Made by a program: the position numbers and the translations under genes
Part shown: piece by piece, positions 56,216-64,000 of the stretch
Position numbering within the stretch: position 1 is the stretch's first letter
How the letters are laid out: each line of letters begins with the position of its first letter
Assembly (NCBI RefSeq): GCF_964340395.1
Contig: NC_135557.1
Span: forward strand, 6,567,216-6,631,215
Source: Glandiceps talaboti
Taxonomy: Eukaryota > Hemichordata > Enteropneusta > Spengelidae
Reading direction: 5' to 3'
DNA length: 64,000 nt
The notes under the pieces: generated by a model
Told to the model about the DNA's origin: nothing
Seen by the model: the letters and a program-made list of their open reading frames with translations, nothing else
The model's database searches: none

Positions 56216-56442
56216 GCACAAGCCCTCACTGCGAACTTCGTTCGCTTATAGTATCGAAAGAAAGTCCGAACGTCTAGCAGCAAGACTATTGATGGGGTTG
56301 ATGTCTGACATATATTGGCGCGGAAATGTCACGTTTTGAATTTCCTTCAGATCGACGACAATTTCTTTCCATTTCTTTTCCATAGATTCTGGAATGGGTT
56401 CGTCCCACTAGTTTATCTTTTCATAGTTGTTGGATGAACGAT

Positions 56443-56889
56443 TTAGCCTTGACGTGTACGGGCGATACATAGTCGAGGGGTAAGGATGTTATATTCTACT
56501 GGTTTCGACGTGTAGGTTAGATCGTCGGAGCGGGTCATCCATTTCATACCTAGAACATTAACATTGTTTTTAGATTCAAGTACGCTGTCTAGTTGTGCGA
56601 TTTCATTCATTTTCTTATCGTTAGAAACCCATGTGCGAAGTTTAAATACACTAGATTGCATCAACGAATTAGCGGTTTTGTAGTACTTGATAGCCGATTT
56701 AGAATCCGTTGTCCCGGTAACTACGTTGTCCACGTATATGTGTCTCTCAAGATATGTTGCTAAGGGTGACGGATTAGCTTCCAAATGCGTTTTGACGACC
56801 GACTGAACTGATAAAGGTATCGAAGGCACTTTCTGGGTTCGCGGGATCCGATAGCAATATAAACTTCGTATATTCACTGTCTTTTCCAT
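56443..56889 (-). pseudogene. BEL/Pao reverse transcriptase / A17 fragment
   Basis: Encodes IPLSVQSVVKTHLEANPSPL, ATYLERHIYVDNVVTGTTDS, then AIKYYKTANSLMQSSVFKLR, WVSND and VLGMKW. YVDN is the BEL/Pao version of the RT catalytic YXDD box. The fingers and palm upstream are missing. Confidence 0.85.
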
Positions 56890-57189
56890 TTGCCATTAAA
56901 ACATAAGTAAAGTATTGGAATAAATAAGAAATTCCATTCCTTAAATTATGTTTCAATTCAAGTTTACTCTCTGCGCCCCCGAAGCAATGTCATGAACATC
57001 AAAGGTCATTTTAAGAATGTTCTCATAAATATCAGTAATACTTTAGATAAACAGATGTTGTACATATATATCAACACGATCACATATACCTTATACCAAT
57101 ATTAATTGTTATTCACTTCCTGTAAACTCTAACTATTGGTTTGTTATACTTGGAAATAAAGACATTCCGTTTTTAGCCACACTACGAGC

Positions 57190-57260
57190 GACTCCTCTCT
57201 CTCCACCGTTTCCCGCCCTCTACCTCACAGGAACCTGCCTTCTAATAGCCACAGTGTATA
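57190..57260. repeat. Right copy of a 60-70 bp inverted repeat
   Basis: CTCCACCGTTTCCCGCCCTC, then TACCTCACAGGAACCTGCCT and TCTAATAGCCACA mirror 53705-53775. It lies immediately beyond the BEL/Pao remnant. Confidence 0.75.
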
Positions 57261-57264
57261 GATT

Positions 57265-59320
57265 TAAAAGATGTGGATGTAATATAAAAACTTGGCTGAC
57301 ACCTTTACCTAGCGGAAAAGAGTCGCTGCAGCCAACTTCCGCTTTCACTGTTACGCTTTGGTTGAGATAGAGATTTTCCAACAGGTGAATAACTTTGATA
57401 TACTCTTAGAAAGCCATTTCGTGCATTATAGTTAGCAAAGGCCTGTGGTGTACACAGTCGAATGATTTTGCGTAATCAATATACAACAGAACGAGTTGGC
57501 ATTTCTTATTAAAACAAACTTACTTATAGACAAGTTAATTAATAAGTTAGGATAAAATCATTTGACCATAGAATGACCTTTTGGCCTTTACCTCGCAATT
57601 GTATTTCTTTAAAGAAAAGTAGTTTACGGTCATAATATTGTTTTCATTTATTTTTTTCTAGTGGTTGTATTTTATTTGCAAATCACTGCAAAATTATTTA
57701 TGTATTTAATGCCAAAAAAGCATATCGGTTATTGTTTATTGGTTACGAGGAGAATATGTTGTTCTAAAAGAATGCATATTTCATGTCACGACTTTGATCT
57801 ATACATAGTCAACGAGCTGGAAGGGCTGGTTGATACTACTCTGCAGTGACTCTGCAGTTATAGTTGTCACACAGGTACGTTTTCTGATATCTCTGAGTAG
57901 TTCTGCATGTACATCTTAACTAAACTTTTTAAACTAATCTTTTACTAAACTTAAACTAGTTTTTTGCATTTTCAAATTTCAAAATCTTCTTTTACTATAA
58001 ATCCCAATATTTTTGTTTGAATTAAGAAAGCAGGTTGCACTATACAAGTGTGTGTACAAATGTTTTCAACGTATATCTATGCATTGAGTTCATGACCTTG
58101 ATTATTGAAGGTCAAGACCAAATTATTCAGATTAATCATTTTAATAGGTCTATATGAAATTCCTGTCGGATTTCTTATAATCTATTTTTTCATATACAGT
58201 AGTTCCTTTCTTTAAATTATATTCTGACTTTTAATTTGATTTTGAGGGATAATATGTTGATCTGATATTCATTGTAATCCCGTCACTACTGTAACAAAAC
58301 GTGGTCGGTCTCTAGTGTAACAAATGTGTCGACCTCTAATGTTAACTTTGCATCTCGATCTGTGTTAGTTTTCCACAAGTGTTACTCTCCTATTTCCACT
58401 TAGCTGGCAGATCATGTAACTGTACTAGAATCACTTTTATATCTCCACTTGTACACAGGATCACATTGACTTTAAATAATTAGCTAGCAGACATCGCACA
58501 GTGTTCATGGTTAACTTTGAATCATTTTAGAAGTAGCCGCGGAGCAGATCGAAGCACCTAGTCTAGAACTAGCTATTTCCTTCAGTTCGCTCCCTTCCAA
58601 AGTGAATCCTTACTTCTTACTTTCTTCCACCTTTAGATCCTTATAAACATAAATTATACAATACTCAACCGATTGGTTGGTTGGTCGGTTGGTTGGTTGG
58701 TCGGTCGGTTGGTTGGTTGGTTGGTTGGTTGATAGAATAATCAGCAACATAGCAAAGCTAAAGACTTTCGATACCTTAATTCGATGCAAATAATACTGAC
58801 AAAATATGAAAACTAGCCAAATAATGTGATAGTGCTATTGTTCTTTCAGCTGCCTGTAATTAGTCATTATTTGACATTGTGGATCTTTTACTAACTTAAT
58901 GTTTTCAACATCGCAGAAGAATACTATTCACAAAATGTAAACATTTGTTCTAAGTATTAACTCATGACAGGTGAGGGTTCAAAACTTTGTGAATATTAGA
59001 CAGTTGTATTCTGTCATCGGTAACATTACACCACGTCCAGTCGTCGCATGCGTTGTTTGCTACCCTATATTTTAAAACATCACTGTGTATAAATAGTTTG
59101 ATTACATGTATTTACTAGTGTTCAGTCAGATTGTTTATAAATCACTTCATGTACGTACATGTATAATAATAACAACCTATTTACACATTTTCAGGATTTA
59201 TTTTGCCAATTTCTTGAATAACAAGTACGACCGTAAGCTATAGTGTTTAACATTGTTGTTTCAAGTAGATAAAAATAGGAAATTTAAGCATTAAAATCCA
59301 ATATAAAATCCAATATAAAT
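57265..59320. other. Intergenic AT-rich DNA
   Basis: No exon or domain recognised. A (GGTT)n array lies at 58675-58732. Confidence 0.45.
58675..58732. repeat. (GGTT)n microsatellite
   Basis: About fourteen GGTT/GGTC tetranucleotide units. Confidence 0.92.
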
Positions 59321-59434
59321 GTACAGTTTTCATCATACGGTCATTTATGAGTTGATGAACTTCAACCATTCACAGTCTCTGAATATATACCTCACGTATC
59401 TCCTGCTATCTTGTCCCCTTATTACGCGCACACT

Positions 59435-59752
59435 ATGGAGCTTAATGCACGCCAAAAGTCGAACTCGTCAAGTGATAAGTCAGGTACATCAAATGACAAG
59501 TCAGGAACGTCAATTGACAAGTCAGGAACGTCAAGTGTTAAGTCAGGTCCGTCAATTGACAAGTTAGGAACGTCAAGTGATAAGTCAGGTCTGTCAATTG
59601 ACAAGTCAGGAACGTCAAGTGTTAAGTCAGGTCCTTCAATTGACAAGTTAGGAACGTCAAGTGTTAAGTCAGGTCCGTCAATTGACAAGTCAGGAACGTC
59701 AAGTGATAAGTCAGGTCTGTCAAATGACAAGTCAGGAACGTCAAGGAAATAG
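59435..59752 (+). CDS. DKSG-heptad repeat ORF, intact copy (105 residues)
   Basis: The ATG opens MELNARQKSNSSSDKSGTS followed by about twelve more 7-residue units of the form [SNI][DV]K[SL]G[PTL]S, ending GTSRK and TAG. The predicted protein is low complexity, highly hydrophilic and probably disordered, with many Ser/Thr sites. The first 19 residues match the stub at 6490 at 17 positions, and the repeat resumes at 11676, so these are dispersed paralogues. Upstream of the ATG the two loci do not align, so only the coding part is conserved. Function unknown; it could be a gene, the N-terminus of a mobile-element ORF1 or gag, or a minisatellite that is open by chance. Confidence 0.5.
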   Translation: MELNARQKSNSSSDKSGTSNDKSGTSIDKSGTSSVKSGPSIDKLGTSSDKSGLSIDKSGTSSVKSGPSIDKLGTSSVKSGPSIDKSGTSSDKSGLSNDKSGTSRK

Positions 59753-60344
59753 ATTTTAAAACAAATTTATACAAAGAAAGACTAATACATATGGGGCACA
59801 TAGCTAACATTTACAGATTGATCTTATGATAGGTTGAAGCTTTGAAAATACTGGAATGATGATTTATTTTTCTTAGACACTCATTTCAGCACACATCAGA
59901 TTTGGCAAAAGGGTGAAAGTTTTATTTGGTTTGTGTGTATCGATTACATTTTAACTGACCTTGGCCATATCCCGGTGTTTAAGGTATGGGAACCCCAGCA
60001 ATAGAAAGGTGGAAAGCTGGCACAGTGAACTTGTGTACCTTTGACATACATACCACCTTAAAAAATCTGATATCAGCATTTAACAAATACTAATTTATAT
60101 TAATATAAAAACTTTTATTGCCAGAAATTTACAGACTTACAAAATACTCTAGATTTATCCGCAAATATACAAAATATCAAAATTACACAAAATAGATATT
60201 GTAAAAATAGTTCCTAGGAACTAGTCAAGCTTGTGGCCCTAAAGAAGACCTGTATAGCTTGATAAATGTTTGTAACTACTGTTTTTAATTAAACATTGAA
60301 TAATCAAGTAAGATTTAATTATTTGTAATTTTTTTCTGCTTTAG

Positions 60345-60521
60345 GAAGAGCGAGAAAGTAACGCAGCCAAAGTATCCTGTATGAATTGTGGAAAGGAAGT
60401 TACTATAGGCTGTTTGGAAAATCATCAAAAAGTTTGTATTGTAGATGTTGATGATCTGTCCATCAGTGAAAGTGAGGACCAATCTGACGTTGAACCAAAC
60501 ACTGGAGTTAGTGACACGGAG
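60345..60521 (+). CDS. Exon with a CxxC...HxxxC zinc-finger-like motif
   Basis: A 177-bp exon is bounded by TTTTTTCTGCTTTAG (AG at 60343-60344) and GAG|GTACTG, in phase 0 at both ends. It encodes EERESNAAKVSCMNCGKEV then GCLENHQKVC, followed by an acidic DVDDLSISESEDQSDVEP stretch. CxxC-x11-HxxxC resembles a UBZ4/Rad18-type ubiquitin-binding finger. Such fingers occur in invertebrate HECT-ligase-like proteins, but the family here is not certain. No partner exons could be placed securely; 61035-61145 is a weak candidate. Confidence 0.6.
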
Positions 60522-60529
60522 GTACTGTA

Positions 60530-62315
60530 TGAATTTAAGCTGTTGGTTTCATGTTTTTGTCACCTTTACTGCTATACATACTATACATTCACTGGACTGG
60601 TGTAAGTTTAATCACAGTTGGTAGTAAGTTGCCAGAAATGTAATTTTTGCATCATTTTTAGAAACATAGTTGGCAAGAGGAATGCATTAGTTGTTTTCAT
60701 AATTTCTAACATTATTTTTTTTTCTCTACAACACACAAACCTTAATCCAGTGTCTACCTATGATCAATGTAACCTTAGAAATTTAGTTGTGTTTTCTCCA
60801 ATTCAATGTATTGCATAAACTTGAAGTAATTCTTTCCATTTTTGATGTCACCAATCCCCTCTCTAATGCTTCTCACTACACTGATTACAGCTTAGATTTC
60901 GGGGCTAAGTGACAATATCTTGGAAACAACAATGGGTTACTGCTTCGGTTGTACATTAAGAAGTCCAGAAAGTCGATTCATATGCTGCTTAAATTATATC
61001 ATTGCACTTTCTTTTAGAACAGGTGTGAAAACTTATGATTGAGGTGACAACTTCTGATGATGAGTTACTTGTCAAAGACTTCAATCAGTTAGATAGTTGG
61101 GACAAAATTAGCCTTAACTTTGATGCATTTAATAGGTTAATTTCAGTAAGTCCTTTCAAAAAGTATTTAGTTTTTTGAGAAGTTTGAGATATTTTGAGCT
61201 TAATTGTAATAAAAATGTTCTCAGAAAATTCTTGTGTCCTGTACTGTCATAATAATTTTAGGGAATTAAAACATTTCTGTGTCTGATAATGCAATAGAAC
61301 ATTACATGTACACCAAAGCATGCACTATGCAATCAAAACATACATGCATCTGCAAGTTATTCTTTGTCAACATGAAATGTTTATTCATTTTATTAAAATA
61401 TACATGTATACCATGATACATTTTTGTTAAAATAATGGTACATGTTCACAATAAATGACATGACAGCACTATCACAAAGTACAATTACTATCCGTGGTAC
61501 TATATCACTGTCAAAGCCATCTATAGACCTGTTCTCGGTTCAAACCCCCAAAAAGCATCAAATTCTATGAATATCTAGATCGATATAGGATCATATCACA
61601 ATGAATACTCGATAAACCTGTGCAGATCTTCTGCTGCATTGAATGTCGTAAGGTAAGCCCCCTAGGTGCCCTATGAGAGCAATGACACATAAGGATCTGA
61701 ATCCACTTTTTTGGCTGAAATACTGAAAGCAATATTTTTGCCTGAGAGTTGTGCGTAATCATTGATAAGGTTGGACAGAATATAGGTCAATAAGAATTGC
61801 ACACAACACTTTTCATGAGTGTTCAAGAGTTATGGAAATACCACTTAGTTCCATTACTGTATCAAACAGCTGAATACAATACATCGTTTACACTTCACAG
61901 GTTTCGAATGACTAGAAACGCCCATCGAGATTGACTTGTTGAACGTGCATAGTGATGAGGCAACATAAATTTAAGTAAATGTATGCATTCTGGATTAGAA
62001 CTTATTCATTGTTGTAAATTAATAATTAAGGCCAAAGGGGAGCACAAAATAAATTAAATAAAGGTAAATAAACCATGTTCTGGAGGAAAGAAGCCCTCAA
62101 ACACCACACCTTTCTATTTCTCGTGTATGTAGATGATGTACATATGTAGATGATGTAAAACCATACAATGACTTACTAGAACCTGCAATTTATAAAAATA
62201 CTCATATTTCCCTGTCTTTTTGTTGTCCTTTAGTCAGTGTCTTGACATCAAATATAACATGACCTTGATCTTTTTGAATACTCCATTAGTTTGTTACCAA
62301 TATTCAACCATTGGT
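60530..62315. other. Possible intron or intergenic DNA
   Basis: A weak candidate exon at about 61035-61145 (MIEVTTSDDELLVKDFNQLD, SWDKISLNFDAFNRLIS, then GTAAGT) lacks a good acceptor. Nothing else is supported. Confidence 0.35.
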
Positions 62316-62321
62316 ACTTTA

Positions 62322-62531
62322 TCATGACAGGCAAGAGTTAACTATGTTAACTACATATACATGTATATCAATCCCATTACTTGATGATTCTGCAAGTGGG
62401 TCGATCAACATGCACAATTCTCTATATTTCTCCTCTTCAAGTGGTATTGTCACATCAGGAACTGTTACACTTACAAGTTCTGGTCCATTTGTTGGAGTTG
62501 GGCCTTCCCAATCAACACCATATTCCAAATC
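62322..62531 (-). CDS. Terminal exon with VDWEGP motif
   Basis: A good acceptor (CATTTGACAG, AG at 62532-62533) opens 70 codons ending in TGA. They encode DLEYGVDWEGPTPTNGPEL, then VPDVTIPLEEEKYRELCMLI and DPLAESSSNGIDIHVYV. The pattern YGVDWEGP...VPE/D...PL...L...IDPL..S...GIDI is one I associate with the C-terminus of integrase-core-domain proteins that are widespread in fishes and marine invertebrates. That link is from memory and not certain. It is opposite in strand to the exon at 60345, so it belongs to a separate gene or fragment. Confidence 0.55.
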   Translation of the reverse strand, partial: DLEYGVDWEGPTPTNGPELVSVTVPDVTIPLEEEKYRELCMLIDPLAESSSNGIDIHVYVVNIVNSCLS

Positions 62532-62539
62532 CTGTCAAA

Positions 62540-63410
62540 TGAAAATTGAAAATGAGATAATGGAAACCTGACTTTGCCAAACTTACTGTTGCAAAAGAAT
62601 TTGGTCTAAATAGAAGAAAATTAAGTTGTTAATAGCTTCAATAATACAACCCTGCCAATAGGTGTTGTTCTGTCCATATGTATGTATGACGGTACTGTAT
62701 ATGAATGTCAATACTACATACTTATCAAAAATAATAAAACAATTATAGTAAAACAACTCACTGGATATATGACATGTAAATGTTGCAAATAAAGAATTAA
62801 TACAAATTTCTGCACATCATGAAGTATTGAGGCAAAACAATTGAATTCCATCACACATACAATCTACATTTTAACACTTAATTGACAAACTGAGACTGTG
62901 ACAGAAAAGTAGGTGTGAGTATCTAGGAACATTTTAAAGGAATAATATGTGAGATTGAAATACATGCAGGATTAAATGTTATGCCAACTAACATATGCAA
63001 GATTACATAGGAACATTGTATATCATGTCCATGTTGCAGGGTATGTTTTGCTACTGCTCTTCCACATGGTTGTCAGAAGTATACCAACTACACAGATATG
63101 CATTTCATCTCTATGCATAGACTGTACATAATACACATCTCTGAACCATAGATGCATGTATGTTGAGCATCAATCATGATTCATATAGCTGCAGGAAATA
63201 CTCTTAACCATAATACAGTATTGCTCACACTGCCAGTGCATGGCTGTCAGGAAAAAAGTTCATGATGTTCAAACTGCCACTTTCCACATCCATGCTAAGA
63301 AATATATGATTGTTGGAATACAAGTTGCTCAACAGGTTGAATTAAAGTATGTCTCAGTCTTGCGTACACCAAAGCCGTTATTGGATATATTATCCAAAGC
63401 TGCTACAACA
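62540..63410. other. Intergenic, nothing firm
   Basis: A 60-codon plus-strand frame at 63240-63422 has no recognisable motif and runs into the 60-bp tandem array. No other feature seen. Confidence 0.4.
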
Positions 63411-63414
63411 GCTG

Positions 63415-64000
63415 TGGGCTAATGCAGTTATGTCTACAACCCTGTACTAGATATGTGTGTGGCTATACCATCATAGGGCTAATACAGTTATGTCTACAAC
63501 CCTGTACTACGTATGTGTGTGGCTATACCACCATAGGGCTAATAGTTATGTCTACAACTCTGTACTACGTATGTGTGTGGCTATACCACCACATGGCTAA
63601 TACAGTTATGTCTACAACTCTGTACTACGTATGTGTGTGGCTATACCACCATAGGGCTAATACAGTTAGGTCTACAACCCTGTACTAGATATGTGTGTGG
63701 CTATATCACCATAGGGCTAATACAGTTATGTCTACAACCCTGTACTAGATATGTGTGTGGCTATACCACCATAGGGCTAATACAGTTATGTCTACAACTC
63801 TGTACTAGGTATGTGTGTGGCTATACCACCATAGGGCTAATACAGTTAGGTCTACAACCCTGTACTAGATGTGTGTGTGGCTATATCACCATAGGGCTAA
63901 TACAGTTATGTCTACAACCCTGTACTAGATATGTGTGTGGCTATACCACCACATGGCTAATACAGTTATGTCTACAACTCTGTACTAGGTATGTGTGTGG
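63415..64000. repeat. 60-bp tandem array, about ten copies, truncated by window edge
   Basis: Unit starts GGGCTAATACAGTTATGTCT and ends GTGTGTGGCTATACCACCAT. One unit near 63541 lacks a CAG-type trinucleotide. Two variants (ACAACCCTG with ACTAGAT, and ACAACTCTG with ACTACGT or ACTAGGT) alternate, hinting at a higher-order period. It continues past 64000. Confidence 0.93.

Larger units (their letters stand above)
54380..56960 (-). mobile_element. Scrambled BEL/Pao LTR-retrotransposon remnant
   Basis: Minus-strand pieces in pol order are RT/A17, A17-RNase H, integrase H2C2 and DUF5641. Gag, protease, the N-terminal RT and the integrase catalytic core are absent, and frames are broken by stops and shifts. 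No long terminal repeats could be identified. A 78-bp integrase piece is duplicated inside the A17 region and a tRNA-like segment is inserted between RNase H and integrase. Confidence 0.85.

Noticed and set aside
63415-64000. CRISPR-like array (60-bp repeats)
   Set aside because: The entire 60-bp unit is repeated; there are no unique spacers.

Overview
This window is animal nuclear DNA, most likely from a marine invertebrate. It is AT-rich, its genes are split by GT-AG introns, and microsatellites, minisatellites and foldback elements are abundant. DIRS, L1/Tx1-type LINE and BEL/Pao retroelements occur together. The gene families present (cholinesterase-like esterase, polycystin-1/REJ-like receptor, ZNF862-like zinc-finger protein) do not fix the phylum; hemichordate, cephalochordate and lophotrochozoan all remain possible. 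All assignments come from reading the sequence, without any database search.

Layout. 1-2 kb: two minus-strand exons of a cholinesterase-like carboxylesterase. 2-6 kb: non-coding with a foldback element. 6.5-11.7 kb: an L1/Tx1-like LINE with an intact 1247-residue ORF2, flanked by an exact 12-bp repeat. It sits inside a 21-bp coding minisatellite (heptad xDKSGxS), and a second copy of that minisatellite ORF lies at 59.4 kb. 12.5-19 kb: a broken, minus-strand ZNF862-like gene whose reading frame is split by a complete 4.67-kb DIRS element (gag, RT/RNase H, methyltransferase-like region, tyrosine recombinase, inverted terminal repeats and internal complementary region). 20.4-22.0 kb: nested repeats. 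22.2 kb and 24.5 kb: two unidentified small ORFs. 25-36 kb: mostly non-coding, with simple repeats, foldbacks and one good orphan exon near 30 kb.

36.3-52.2 kb: the main host gene, on the minus strand. I could join sixteen exons with matching phases into about 1060 codons: HYR, REJ/FN3-like, GAIN-like region, GPS (NHLT), first membrane span, PLAT, further membrane spans. It appears to stop after about six membrane spans, before the polycystin channel module, with a polyadenylation signal just after the stop. Two of its introns carry minisatellites (42-bp and 45-bp units).

53.3-57.3 kb: a retroelement graveyard with a LINE RT fragment and a scrambled BEL/Pao remnant holding an internal duplication and a tRNA-like insertion. 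59.4-62.6 kb: the second DKSG-heptad ORF, an exon with a CCHC zinc-finger motif, and an opposite-strand acidic terminal exon. 63.4-64 kb: a 60-bp tandem array running off the right edge.

The observations I rate highest are the DIRS insertion with a readable pre-insertion site, the LINE inside a coding heptad minisatellite with a dispersed paralogue, and the short, channel-less polycystin-1-like gene.
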